Shown here: positions 18,840-27,079 of the stretch, in pieces
Layout of the letters: the number at the start of each line of letters is the position of its first letter
Position numbering within the stretch: the stretch's first letter is position 1
NCBI RefSeq assembly: GCF_013449375.1
Contig: NZ_JACDRR010000010.1
Location: 341,997-405,996 of the forward strand
Source: Pectobacterium sp. CFBP8739
GTDB taxonomy: Bacteria > Pseudomonadota > Gammaproteobacteria > Enterobacterales > Enterobacteriaceae
DNA: 64,000 bases
Reading direction: 5' to 3'
Translations under genes and position numbers: made by a program
The notes under the pieces: model-generated
What the model was told of the DNA's origin: nothing
The model's input: the letters and a program-made list of their open reading frames with translations, nothing else
Database searches by the model: none

Positions 18840-19991
18840 TTAATTAGCGACCTTCACCCATGTTTGCTGCTGATGGCTTTGTACGATGGCATCAATGATG
18901 AACATGATGTTCGCGCCGTCGTAGAAGGTGGCAAAGTTGCACGGATCGACGCCTGGGCGTTTGCCGTCGCGCAGATAGGCGTAAAAATTCGCCATCATGT
19001 TCTTGAACGCATCCGGCCAGCCTTCGATATGCCCACCGGGGAAGTGGACCGCAGCGGCAGCTTCTGGGTTCAGTAATCCAGGATCGTCCGACAACACCTG
19101 ATTCGGTTTATCACGATGACCGATCCACAGCTGCTGCGGCGTTTCCTGATCCCACGCCAGCGATTGTTCACTGCCATTCACTTCAAACGTCAGGCGATTT
19201 TTCCGGCCAGCGCTGACCTGAGAAACGGTAAAGGAACCGCGGCTGCCATCATCAAAACGCAGTAAAACCGTCGCGTAATCTTCGGTTTTGACCGGCTTGT
19301 CGTCGTACTCGGGTGGCGCATCAGATGACGAAAACGTGGCCGCACCGTTCCTATTGGATTTGCGGATCGGGTGGACGATGGCTAAATCGGCAAAGACTTC
19401 GACAATTTTCCGGCCGGAAATAAACTGCACCGTGTCGCACCAGTGCGAGCCGATGTCGGCCACTGCGCGGGAAACACCGCCGTACTCCGGTTCAACACGC
19501 CAGTTATAGTCAGTGTCGCGCAGCATCCAGTCTTGCAGATAGCCGCCGTGTACCGCAAAGACGCGGCCGATCTCCTGATGCCTAATCATACTGGCAGCCT
19601 GCTGCACCATGCCAAACTGGCGATAGACAAAGCTGACGCCGTGAACAACACCTTTTTCTTCCGTCATCGCCACCAGTTCACGCGCTTCTTCACTGGTCAT
19701 ACACAGCGGCTTTTCCGAAAAGACGTGCTTGCCGGCCTGAATAATCTGCTTATTGATCGCCGCATGGAGATGGTTTGGTGTGCAGTTGTGGATCGCGTCG
19801 AGGTGTGGATGAGTTAACAACTCAGCGACGCTGCCGTAGGCATGAGGAATATTGAGCTGGCGGGCTTTTTGCTGCGCCAGATCGAGCGAGTTTTCTGCCA
19901 GCGCCACCACCTCAACGAAGCCAAGGCGACGAATCGCCTCTATATGTGCTGGGCCAATAAAACCGGAACCAATAATGCCAACGCGAATCAT
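18840..19991 (-). CDS. Gfo/Idh/MocA-family sugar dehydrogenase
   Basis: A 383-residue NAD(P)-dependent oxidoreductase. It has the Rossmann motif GIIGSGFIGPAH at residues 5-16 and the family's EKP motif (FSEKPLCMT) near residue 95 with the catalytic lysine. The GGVSRAVADIGSHWCDT segment near residue 175 carries the conserved Asp and His (DIGSHW), and a C-terminal alpha/beta dimerisation domain follows. Family members oxidise sugars, inositols or glycosides, often at C3. It overlaps the upstream TIM-barrel gene by four bases (19988-19991), so the two products are made together. The substrate is unknown. Confidence 0.93.
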   Translation of the reverse strand: MIRVGIIGSGFIGPAHIEAIRRLGFVEVVALAENSLDLAQQKARQLNIPHAYGSVAELLTHPHLDAIHNCTPNHLHAAINKQIIQAGKHVFSEKPLCMTSEEARELVAMTEEKGVVHGVSFVYRQFGMVQQAASMIRHQEIGRVFAVHGGYLQDWMLRDTDYNWRVEPEYGGVSRAVADIGSHWCDTVQFISGRKIVEVFADLAIVHPIRKSNRNGAATFSSSDAPPEYDDKPVKTEDYATVLLRFDDGSRGSFTVSQVSAGRKNRLTFEVNGSEQSLAWDQETPQQLWIGHRDKPNQVLSDDPGLLNPEAAAAVHFPGGHIEGWPDAFKNMMANFYAYLRDGKRPGVDPCNFATFYDGANIMFIIDAIVQSHQQQTWVKVAN

Positions 19992-21058
19992 TCTGCGTTC
20001 TCCTCTTTTAATCCCAACATTTTTCTTACCAACGGGCGATCGTCGCTGGTCGCAGCGAAATCGTCAAAAGCGCGTCCTGCGACGGGAATAATGTGGCGGT
20101 TGATGAATGCGGCCCCTTCTTTCGCCCCGCAGTTGCTGTCTTTCAGGCAGCATTCCCATTCCAGCACCGCCCAACCGTCGTAGTCGTATTGGGCTAGTTT
20201 GCTGAAGATGCCGCCGAAATCGATCTGACCATCTCCCGGTGAACGGAAACGCCCAGCGCGTTCTGCCCACGACTGATAGCCGCCATACACGCCGCTTTTA
20301 CTTGATGCGGTAAATTCCGCATCTTTCACATGGAATGCTTTGATTCGCTCATGGTAGCGATCGATAAAGCCGAGGTAGTCCATCTGCTGCAAATGCATAT
20401 GGCTGGGATCGTAAAGAATGTTGGCGCGCGGATGGTGGTTGACGACATCAAGGAAGCGTTCAAAGGTTACGCCGTCGTGTAAATCTTCTCCCGGATGCAG
20501 CTCGTAGCACACATCCACGCCGTGCTCGTCGAAACAGTCGAGAATCGGCGTCCACAGGCGGCCGAGTTCTTTAAAGGCTTCCTGAATCATGACTTCTTTA
20601 CGCGGTGGCCAAGGGTAAAAATAGGGCCAGGCCAGCGCACCGGAAAACGTAGCATGAGCGCTTAGGCCTAAGCGTGAAGACGCTTTTGCTGCCTGCTTGA
20701 TTGCCGCAATAGCCCACTGCTGGCGAACTGGCGGATTGCGGCGGTAAGCCGGTGGTGCGAAATCGTCAAAAGCATCGTCATACGCAGGGTGGACGGCAAC
20801 GAGCTGTCCTTCCAGATGGGTCGACAGTTCGCTGATGGTCAGCCCGTGCTGTGCCAGCAGGCCTTTCACCTCATCACAGTAAGTTTGGCTGTCGGCGGCC
20901 GTGGCCAGATCGAAAATATGTGGATGGTTACAGGGAATTTGCAGCGCTTTAAAGCCTAATCCGGCTGCCCATTGCGCCAGATTTTCCAGCGTGTTAAAGG
21001 GAGCCTGATCGCCAATATACTGGGCGAGAAAAATACCCGGTCCTTTTAACGTCTTCAT
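19988..21058 (-). CDS. Cytosolic sugar isomerase/epimerase-like TIM barrel
   Basis: A 356-residue TIM-barrel protein of the xylose isomerase-like superfamily without signal peptide. Metal-site segments are visible: CYELHPGED (Glu), YDPSHMHLQ (Asp, His), FHVKDAEF (His) and LEWECCLKD (Glu). A strong AAAGGAGG precedes the ATG at 21058; an upstream in-frame ATG is disfavoured. It lies between the MFS transporter (21189) and the oxidoreductase (four-base overlap). Pairing with a Gfo/Idh/MocA enzyme is typical of pathways that oxidise and then isomerise or epimerise a sugar. Confidence 0.93.
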   Translation of the reverse strand: MKTLKGPGIFLAQYIGDQAPFNTLENLAQWAAGLGFKALQIPCNHPHIFDLATAADSQTYCDEVKGLLAQHGLTISELSTHLEGQLVAVHPAYDDAFDDFAPPAYRRNPPVRQQWAIAAIKQAAKASSRLGLSAHATFSGALAWPYFYPWPPRKEVMIQEAFKELGRLWTPILDCFDEHGVDVCYELHPGEDLHDGVTFERFLDVVNHHPRANILYDPSHMHLQQMDYLGFIDRYHERIKAFHVKDAEFTASSKSGVYGGYQSWAERAGRFRSPGDGQIDFGGIFSKLAQYDYDGWAVLEWECCLKDSNCGAKEGAAFINRHIIPVAGRAFDDFAATSDDRPLVRKMLGLKEENAE

Positions 21059-21126
21059 TATTACCTCCTTTGGCAACGGGTGTGGTCATGAATACCGTTG
21101 CACGATTGCGATAGCGGAGAATGCAG

Positions 21127-21158
21127 TGGGATGAGGTGCCATAGGCGACCTCATCCCA
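21127..21158. terminator. Intercistronic hairpin downstream of the MFS gene
   Basis: A perfect 11-bp stem TGGGATGAGGT / ACCTCATCCCA with a 10-nt loop, 31 bases past the MFS stop. A TTTTCTCG run follows on the plus strand only, so for the minus-strand operon it is more likely an mRNA-stabilising or partly attenuating structure than a full terminator. Confidence 0.45.
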
Positions 21159-21188
21159 TTTTCTCGTTAAATAATCTGTCTCAAATAA

Positions 21189-22433
21189 TTAGGCCCGCTC
21201 TTCTTTATATTTGAAGGAGAAGAGGAAGATGACGGCGATGATGGCTGCGGCAACCGCAGGGATCCACCAGAATGTCGCCCAGATTTCAGGCGCATTTAAC
21301 GTGCCGTTGTCGAAGAGACGGTTATAAATTGCACCGGAAACCTGTGACCCGAGCAGCATGCCGATACCGTAGGTGAACAGGACCACCAGACTTTGTGCCT
21401 GACCTTTGATTTTCTCTCCCGCGATGCGGTCGGTGTAGATGAAACCAATGACGAAGAAGAAGTCATAGCACACACCGTGCAGCAGGATACCGATGTAGAG
21501 CAACCAGCGGGTTTCTTCATTCACGCCCATCGCGAAGAGGGCATAGCGTACGAACCACGCCAGCATGCCGATGAACAGCATGTATTTCACGCCCAGCTTT
21601 CTAAACAGCAGAGGAATGATCAGCATGAAGACGATTTCAGACATCTGACCAAATGACATCGCGGTGCTGACGTCGCTGATACCCGCATTGCTCAGGAAGG
21701 ATGCGGTATAAGCGTAGTAGGTGCCTAGTGGAATAGAGATCAGCATGGCGCAGATGGCAAACACTAGGAAGTGGCCTTTCTTCAGCAACGCAAAGGCATC
21801 AGCACAGAACAGATCGCGCAGCGCCAGCGGCATGCCTTTTGCGGGGGCAGGGGTATGCGGCAGCGTCAGGCTGTAGGCAGCCAGAATGGCAGAGCAAGCG
21901 GCCGCGACGTAGAAGATATTGACACTTGCGGAGATGCCCGCCATCCCGATACAGACACCGGCGACGATCCAGCCGATGGTGCCGAAGACCCGCACAACTG
22001 GGAAGCTCTTCTCGCTGTTGCTCAGGTTATGGAACGCGATGTTGTTAGTTAACGCCAGCGTTGGCATAAAGCACAACGTGTAGGCGAACAGCAGGATCAG
22101 CAGCTGTGAGCCATCTTCGTTGACTAACGCGGTAGGCACAAACCACAGGATGACCGCGCCGATCAGGTGCAGCAGCGCCATGACTTTCTGTGATGGGAAG
22201 AAGCGGTCAACCACCATGCCTAGTACAAACGGCGACAGGATGGAGGCGATTGGCCCAGCAGAGAAGGCGTCGCCAATCATGGCGGCCAGGTTGTGCTGTG
22301 TCATCACCAGGCCTAGGGTGACAGACCATGAGCCCCAGATGAAGAACTCTAAAAACATCATGAGTGACAGTCTGGGAACGACGAAGGCCGGCTGTAACGA
22401 TTTGGTAGCTGTGTTTTCAGATGAAGAAACCAT
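21189..22433 (-). CDS. MFS transporter of the nucleoside:H+ symporter (NupG-like) type
   Basis: A 414-residue inner-membrane protein with about 12 hydrophobic helices, related to NupG, XapB and YegT: LSLMMFLEFFIWGSWSVTLG at the N-terminus and IGFIYTDRIAGEKIKGQAQS in the C-terminal half are typical. Members move nucleosides or sugars with protons; in sugar-oxidation clusters they import the substrate. First gene of a minus-strand operon followed by a TIM-barrel isomerase and a Gfo/Idh/MocA dehydrogenase. Two GTAATCGATTAC operators lie 18-60 bases upstream of the start, and GAGGGA precedes the ATG at 22433. Confidence 0.92.
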   Translation of the reverse strand: MVSSSENTATKSLQPAFVVPRLSLMMFLEFFIWGSWSVTLGLVMTQHNLAAMIGDAFSAGPIASILSPFVLGMVVDRFFPSQKVMALLHLIGAVILWFVPTALVNEDGSQLLILLFAYTLCFMPTLALTNNIAFHNLSNSEKSFPVVRVFGTIGWIVAGVCIGMAGISASVNIFYVAAACSAILAAYSLTLPHTPAPAKGMPLALRDLFCADAFALLKKGHFLVFAICAMLISIPLGTYYAYTASFLSNAGISDVSTAMSFGQMSEIVFMLIIPLLFRKLGVKYMLFIGMLAWFVRYALFAMGVNEETRWLLYIGILLHGVCYDFFFVIGFIYTDRIAGEKIKGQAQSLVVLFTYGIGMLLGSQVSGAIYNRLFDNGTLNAPEIWATFWWIPAVAAAIIAVIFLFSFKYKEERA

Positions 22434-22451
22434 GTGGTATCCCTCTTAAAA

Positions 22452-22463
22452 GTAATCGATTAC
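22452..22463. promoter_or_regulatory. LacI-type operator copy 2 (GTAATCGATTAC)
   Basis: A perfect 12-bp palindrome directly ahead of the MFS ribosome-binding site, identical in core to copies at 16741 and 22482. Centre-to-centre distance to copy 3 is 30 bp, about three helical turns, which would place two repressor dimers on the same face. Confidence 0.8.
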
Positions 22464-22481
22464 AATTTGTGTTTTCTAAAT

Positions 22482-22493
22482 GTAATCGATTAC
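22482..22493. promoter_or_regulatory. LacI-type operator copy 3 (GTAATCGATTAC)
   Basis: A perfect 12-bp palindrome in the MFS-glk intergenic region, 30 bp from copy 2. It is 127 bases from the divergent glk start, so control of glk by the same regulator is possible but not shown. Confidence 0.78.
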
Positions 22494-22620
22494 TTTTAAC
22501 TTAACCGCAGCTTTTAGCCATAAATGAGATCCTTATCACTAGAAAGTTATATAGCCATAGCGTAGCTGGCTGTTTTCGCGCAATGATCGGGTATCTGCTT
22601 TGCTTGAGGGGAAAAGAAGA

Positions 22621-23586
22621 ATGACGCACTTTGTTCTAGTGGGCGATGTCGGCGGCACCAATACGCGTTTGGCGCTGTGTGACGCCATGACGGGGGAATT
22701 ATCGCAAACCGAGACCTATTCTGGGCTGGATTTTCCTTCTCTGGAAGGGGCCATTCGTGATTATCTCGATTCACGGCAGGTCACGGTGCTGGATGCCTGT
22801 ATCGCGATTGCCTGCCCGATTACCGGTGACTGGGTGGCGATGACGAACCACACCTGGGCATTTTCCATCGCAGAAATGAAAGCGAGTCTGGGTCTACGCC
22901 ATTTTGAGGTCATCAACGATTTTACCGCCGTTTCCATGGCAGTGCCGGTGATGGCTAACACCGATTTGCTCCAATTTGGCGGCGGGGAGCCTGTGCCAGG
23001 CAAACCCATTGCGGTCTATGGCGCAGGTACGGGGTTAGGCGTTGCCCATCTGGTCCATGCCGCCAATCAATGGATTAGCCTGCCGGGTGAGGGCGGTCAT
23101 GTGGACTTCGCGCCGAATAGCGATGAAGAAGACAACATTCTCTCTGTTTTGCGCCAGTCGCTCGGGCATGTTTCTGCTGAACGCATACTCTCCGGACAGG
23201 GGCTGGTAAATATCTACCGTGCCGTGGTGCTGTCTGATGACCGCACGCCAGAGGAGTTGGAACCGAAAGATATTACCGATCGTGCTGTCAACAATACGGA
23301 TGTGGACTGTCGCCGTGCGCTGTCGCTATTTTGCGTCATCATGGGACGCTTTGGCGGCAATCTGGCGTTAAATTTAGGCACATTCGGTGGCGTGTATATT
23401 GCTGGCGGCATTGTTCCGCGCTTTCTTGAGTTTTTTAAAGCCTCCGGTTTTCGGGCGGCTTTTGAAGACAAAGGGCGGTTCAAAAGCTATATGCAGGATA
23501 TCCCCGTGTACCTGATTACCCATGAGCAGCCGGGATTAATGGGGGCGGGGGCGTACCTGCGGCAGGTGCTGGGCAATGCGCTGTAA
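22621..23586 (+). CDS. glk: Glucokinase
   Basis: ATP-dependent phosphorylation of free cytosolic glucose to glucose 6-phosphate. The protein is 321 residues, equal to E. coli Glk. The ATP-binding phosphate motif [14 protein letters not shown] lies at residues 8-21, with NHTWAFS (substrate region), [11 protein letters not shown] and the conserved EGGHVDFAP further along. The start MTHFVLVGD at 22621 has GAGGGG upstream and matches the family N-terminus. It is divergent from the MFS gene of the sugar regulon; glucose released by that pathway would be its substrate, which is inference. Confidence 0.97.
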   Translation: MTHFVLVGDVGGTNTRLALCDAMTGELSQTETYSGLDFPSLEGAIRDYLDSRQVTVLDACIAIACPITGDWVAMTNHTWAFSIAEMKASLGLRHFEVINDFTAVSMAVPVMANTDLLQFGGGEPVPGKPIAVYGAGTGLGVAHLVHAANQWISLPGEGGHVDFAPNSDEEDNILSVLRQSLGHVSAERILSGQGLVNIYRAVVLSDDRTPEELEPKDITDRAVNNTDVDCRRALSLFCVIMGRFGGNLALNLGTFGGVYIAGGIVPRFLEFFKASGFRAAFEDKGRFKSYMQDIPVYLITHEQPGLMGAGAYLRQVLGNAL

Positions 23587-23605
23587 GTCAGCTTGATAGT
23601 CAAGC

Positions 23606-23646
23606 GCCATCAGGCAAAGTGAGGCACGACTCACTCGCCTGATGGC
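23606..23646. terminator. Bidirectional stem-loop between glk and ybhA
   Basis: A long hairpin: GCCATCAGGC pairs with GCCTGATGGC, and an inner AGTGAG pairs with CTCACT around a 6-nt loop. It sits between two convergent stops (23586 and 23658). It resembles intergenic terminator hairpins rather than a gene; the T-run is poor. Confidence 0.65.
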
Positions 23647-23657
23647 ATCATCCTTGG

Positions 23658-24479
23658 TTATGCCAGAATGCGGGTGCGGATGACATCGGCGATGCTGGGT
23701 TCCTCATTACTGCCAATCACCAGATCGGCACGCGCTTTGATTTCGTCGGCACTGTTGCCCATGGCGACACCTAATCCTACGCCTTCCAGCATGCTGATAT
23801 CGTTAAAGTTATCGCCGAATGCCACGACATCTTTCATGCTGATGCCCTGTTCGCCAAGCCATTGCTGAAGCAGTTTGCCTTTGCTGTTGCCGGTTTGGGC
23901 GATATCAACCTGATCTTGCCACGACCACTCGCAGGCCAGTCCGAGCTGTTTTTCTACTTCTGCGGCAAAATGGTTCAGCGTAGGGACATCGGCGTGTGTG
24001 GTCGCGAATTTCCAGATAGCGTGAGACGCTTCGGTCTGACGCACCAGATTTTCCACCTGAGCGAAACGAGGACGCTGCCGTTCTGGCAGGTTAGCCGCCC
24101 ATGCCTGCGTGCGGACTACGTGGCCGGTAGGATACTGGTAATACATGTCGTCATCGGCATACATCAGCCCATGAATATCAAATTCTTCTAGCAGCGTGAT
24201 GACATTTTTTGCCTGTTCGACAGAGAGCGGATTGGTATGCGATGCCTGACCCTGCTGGTAATCATAGACATAGGTACCGTTACAGCAGATGGCGGGCGTA
24301 TCCAACTGCAATCCCTGATAAAAAGGGTGGATTGCCGAGTGGTGGCGTCCGGTGACAATCATCACTTTTATGCCTTGCTGGCGGGCCAGCGCGAGTGCGC
24401 TAAGGGATTCGGGCAGGATTTTTTTCTGTTGATTCAGTAGCGTACCATCAAGATCAAGTGCAATTACTCGGTAGGTCAT
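23658..24479 (-). CDS. ybhA: HAD-family pyridoxal phosphate phosphatase YbhA
   Basis: Cof-type HAD hydrolase, 273 residues, strongly similar along its length to E. coli YbhA, which dephosphorylates pyridoxal 5'-phosphate among other small phosphates. HAD motif I DLDGTLL is at residues 9-15, motif II is VTGRHH, and the motif IV region is VAFGDNFNDISML; the type IIB cap contains CCNGTYVYDY and HGLMYADDD. In E. coli it directly follows modC; here the sugar regulon and glk have come between. It is convergent with glk. Confidence 0.93.
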   Translation of the reverse strand: MTYRVIALDLDGTLLNQQKKILPESLSALALARQQGIKVMIVTGRHHSAIHPFYQGLQLDTPAICCNGTYVYDYQQGQASHTNPLSVEQAKNVITLLEEFDIHGLMYADDDMYYQYPTGHVVRTQAWAANLPERQRPRFAQVENLVRQTEASHAIWKFATTHADVPTLNHFAAEVEKQLGLACEWSWQDQVDIAQTGNSKGKLLQQWLGEQGISMKDVVAFGDNFNDISMLEGVGLGVAMGNSADEIKARADLVIGSNEEPSIADVIRTRILA

Positions 24480-24711
24480 CGTTGTCTCGCAAATAAAAAT
24501 GTGGGCATCAAATTACTCTTACGATAAAGGACATGGCGAAAAATAGACAGACAACAGCGAGATAAAAGTGTCTGAGGTTCATTTGATGACGAAAGATTCA
24601 GAGTGGCGGTGTGAAATAAAGCGAAACGTACGTTTTTACAGCACCGTTGTTGATTTTCTATGCTTTCAACGGCTTATCATCTATTTTTTAAGCAGTTGAC
24701 CAAAACGCGGC

Positions 24712-24740
24712 TTTACAACGTGCGGCATACTGTTTATAGT
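24712..24740 (+). promoter_or_regulatory. Sigma-70 promoter of tRNA-Ser
   Basis: TTTACA (24712-24717), 17-bp spacer, TATAGT (24735-24740), followed by a GC-rich GCGCGTC discriminator as in stringently controlled stable-RNA promoters. The mature tRNA starts 13 bases further on. Confidence 0.75.
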
Positions 24741-24752
24741 GCGCGTCATTGC

Positions 24753-24840
24753 GGAGGAGTGGCCGAGTGGTTGAAGGCACCGGTCTTGAAAACCGGCGAC
24801 GCGAAAGCGTTCTAGAGTTCGAATCTCTACTCCTCCGCCA
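24753..24840 (+). tRNA. serT: tRNA-Ser (anticodon TGA)
   Basis: An 88-nt class II tRNA. Acceptor stem GGAGGAG/CTCCTCC, anticodon loop CTTGAAA with TGA at 24787-24789, the long variable arm (GCGACGCGAAAGCGTT region), T-loop GTTCGAATC and encoded CCA at the 3' end. It is nearly identical in layout to E. coli serT and decodes UCA and related serine codons. Confidence 0.98.
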
Positions 24841-24908
24841 CACATTCAATAGAGTCAATGAGTCATAAATTATTTTGATTCTATCCTGCATAACATGCAG
24901 CATAAAAG

Positions 24909-24930
24909 CCTCCTTAGTTGGAGGTTTTTT
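24909..24930 (+). terminator. Rho-independent terminator after tRNA-Ser
   Basis: CCTCC - TTAGTT - GGAGG followed by six T residues, with an AAAAG stretch on the 5' side that can extend the stem. It lies 69 bases past the tRNA. Confidence 0.85.
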
Positions 24931-25245
24931 GTTTGTAGTTTTATGTAGAACCTTATCCCGCCGCAGCCCAGCAAATAAATCGTAACCTCTCAGCAGTGAT
25001 TCAAGGTCTAGCATTTCTAAATCTCTCCCCCTAAACGCGTTTGGTACAACAACACAAGTAACATGCCCATCTACTGGACTGATTTCTGATCCACTGGATG
25101 GCTGTAACAGGATTTGCATCAACACCAGCGTGCTTTGCGGAATCAGGCCTCATTTTGATATGGGTCAAAAGCACATCTGAAAAAGTAATGGTTTACAGGA
25201 TAATTCTTGAATGTCGACAAAATAGTGGGATAGTTTCATTAGTTT
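24931..25245. other. Non-coding stretch between tRNA-Ser and acuI
   Basis: About 315 bases with no gene that I can support. Frames on the minus strand give short protein-like pieces interrupted by stops (for example MRPDSAKHAGVDANPVTAIQ in one frame and LDLESLLRGYDLFAGLRRDK in another), which could be a decayed gene or mobile-element remnant, but I do not recognise it. No copy of the tRNA 3' end is seen nearby. Confidence 0.4.
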
Positions 25246-25261
25246 TTAGACGATCGGTCAA
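25246..25261. promoter_or_regulatory. Candidate TetR-type operator upstream of acuI
   Basis: TTAGACGATCGGTCAA, an imperfect palindrome of the AGAC...GGTC kind bound by several TetR-family repressors, 58 bases ahead of the acuI start. The neighbouring TetR-like AcuR makes this plausible; weak evidence. Confidence 0.35.
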
Positions 25262-25318
25262 TATTTTTATTATACTCCTGAATACTGACGGTCATATAAC
25301 CGGATATACGAGGTGAAG

Positions 25319-26302
25319 ATGTTTAAATCTTTATTAATCAATAAGAAAGAAGATATTTATACTGCAATGCTCGCTGAAGTTACAGAAAACGAGCTGCCTG
25401 AGGGGGATGTGACTGTCAATATTGACTATTCATCAATCAATTATAAAGATGCGCTGGCCATCACTGGGCGTGGCCCGATTGTCCGCCATTTCCCGATGGT
25501 GCCGGGTATCGATTTTGCCGGTACGGTGTCTGAAAGTTCACATCCTGATTATCAGGTTGGTGATAAGGTTCTGTTGACTGGCTGGGGTGTTGGGGAAAAG
25601 CACTGGGGCGGGTTGTCCGAAAAAGCTCGAGTGAAGGGGGACTGGCTGACGCCGCTTCCGGCTGGTGCAAACAGTAAACACGTAATGGCAATCGGGACTG
25701 CTGGCTTTACCGCGATGTTATGCGTCGACGCGCTGCTGAAACATGGCGTTAAGCCTGAAGATGGCACGGTACTGGTTACGGGCGCCAGCGGAGGCGTTGG
25801 TAGCATTGCCGCCATGATCCTTGCATCAATGGGTTACCACGTGACTGCATCGACAGGTAGACCGGAAGAAGCTGAATGGCTTTATAAAACCGTCGGGGTT
25901 AATGACATCATTAATCGTACCGAACTTTCCAGTCCTGGCAAACCGTTACAGAAAGAACGTTGGGCTGCTGCTATCGATACGGTAGGTAGCCACACGCTCT
26001 GCAACGCCTGTGCTGGAGTACGTTATGGCAGTATTGTTGCGGCCTGTGGGATGGCGCAGGGTATGGATCTGATGAGTAATGTGGCTCCGTTTATTCTACG
26101 TGGTGTCACGCTGAAGGGGGTCGATAGTGTCATGTTCGCGAAAGAGAAAAGAGCAGTGATATGGCAACAGGCGTTACAGTATTTGCCTGAGTCCAAACTG
26201 GATAGTCTGACCAGCGTTTACCCGCTCAGTGAGGCCATTAATGTAGCCGAAAAACTTCTGAGTGGTGGCGTTCGCGGTCGAGCCATCATTCAGTGTAACT
26301 AA
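25319..26302 (+). CDS. acuI: Acrylyl-CoA reductase (NADPH), AcuI/YhdH family
   Basis: A medium-chain dehydrogenase/reductase of 327 residues (E. coli AcuI/YhdH 324). It is expected to reduce the toxic electrophile acryloyl-CoA to propionyl-CoA in the cytosol. Features: the family signature SSINYKDALAITGRGPIVR near residues 39-57, the NADPH-binding VTGASGGVGSIAA near residue 150, and no zinc ligands, as expected for the quinone-reductase-like branch. The ATG at 25319 is preferred over an in-frame GTG at 25313 because GAGG sits at the right distance. It is convergent with a TetR regulator of the AcuR type, the pairing known for acrylate detoxification. Confidence 0.88.
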   Translation: MFKSLLINKKEDIYTAMLAEVTENELPEGDVTVNIDYSSINYKDALAITGRGPIVRHFPMVPGIDFAGTVSESSHPDYQVGDKVLLTGWGVGEKHWGGLSEKARVKGDWLTPLPAGANSKHVMAIGTAGFTAMLCVDALLKHGVKPEDGTVLVTGASGGVGSIAAMILASMGYHVTASTGRPEEAEWLYKTVGVNDIINRTELSSPGKPLQKERWAAAIDTVGSHTLCNACAGVRYGSIVAACGMAQGMDLMSNVAPFILRGVTLKGVDSVMFAKEKRAVIWQQALQYLPESKLDSLTSVYPLSEAINVAEKLLSGGVRGRAIIQCN

Positions 26303-26352
26303 ACCGATTCAGGTTAAAAATCTCGTGGGGGGCCGGCATTCGCCCCCTATTT

Positions 26353-27009
26353 TCATTTTTCAACTGCCGCATCGTGTGACGGCAGACAGCGTACAGACGT
26401 TTTGAAATAGCGCCAGAAATCGTATACAGGCTGGGTTGAACAATAAAGTTTGGCGCGCATCACGGCTCCTTCCCAGCCACTCCAGAAAATAGCCGCCAGT
26501 TGTTTATCATTCATATCTGAGCATATTTCGCCTGAAGATAATGCATCTGACAGACAGGCCGCAACAAGTGACTGCCAGTTCTCAAGAATATCCTGTAGCT
26601 GTTTGATAAAGGATGGCGGAAGCCCTGGGCTCTCCTGCATCATATTTCCAACCAGACATCCCCGAGTGAAATTGTACCTTTTAATCCCGTCGCAGGCATC
26701 GTGGATAAAATTTTCCAGACGTAACATGGGGGTGCAAAATGGTGCATGCAGATGTTTTTTTAATTTATGTTCGAAGAAGCTGTCATAGGCATTCAGAACG
26801 GTCTGGGCATATTCCTCTTTGCTCTTGAAGTAATAATAAAATGAGCCTTTAGGGACACTGGCATTTTTGACTATGGCATCGACACCCGTCGAAAGAAATC
26901 CATTCTGCGTCAGAAGTTCAAGCCCACTGCGGATCAGATCATTACGAGTATCTGCATAGGTACTTTCTATTTTTCGTGGTCTTCCTCGACCGCGAGGTTC
27001 GCTGGTCAT
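26353..27009 (-). CDS. acuR: TetR-family regulator, AcuR-like
   Basis: A 218-residue regulator. The N-terminal GRGRPRK arm precedes the TetR helix-turn-helix (about residues 22-68, GVDAIVKNASVPKGSFYYYF). The C-terminal ligand domain contains the RGCLVGNMMQE motif (GCLxGN) of the AcuR/NemR-like group, whose members use a cysteine to sense acrylate or other electrophiles. The neighbouring acuI makes acrylate-type regulation the best guess. The gene name is by similarity and context only. A perfect palindrome (27039-27053) lies in its promoter. Confidence 0.8.
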   Translation of the reverse strand: MTSEPRGRGRPRKIESTYADTRNDLIRSGLELLTQNGFLSTGVDAIVKNASVPKGSFYYYFKSKEEYAQTVLNAYDSFFEHKLKKHLHAPFCTPMLRLENFIHDACDGIKRYNFTRGCLVGNMMQESPGLPPSFIKQLQDILENWQSLVAACLSDALSSGEICSDMNDKQLAAIFWSGWEGAVMRAKLYCSTQPVYDFWRYFKTSVRCLPSHDAAVEK

Positions 27010-27038
27010 GACTCATCTCCTGCATATTCAAACTAGAA

Positions 27039-27053
27039 AGAATCGGTGATTCT
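27039..27053. promoter_or_regulatory. Candidate autoregulatory palindrome upstream of acuR
   Basis: AGAATC-GGT-GATTCT, a perfect 6-3-6 inverted repeat 30 bases upstream of the acuR start. It may be an operator, but it differs from the candidate site before acuI, so the two cannot both be explained by one simple motif. Confidence 0.35.
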
Positions 27054-27079
27054 ATAAGTGTGATCTTACCCATGTAATA

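Noticed and set aside
24688-25125. A 145-codon minus-strand frame through tRNA-Ser
   Set aside because: Part of it is the antisense of the tRNA; the remainder resembles no family that I know.
24820-25320. An attachment-site duplication of the tRNA-Ser 3' end, as expected for an integrated island
   Set aside because: No second copy of the tRNA end is visible in the following sequence and no integrase gene is present.
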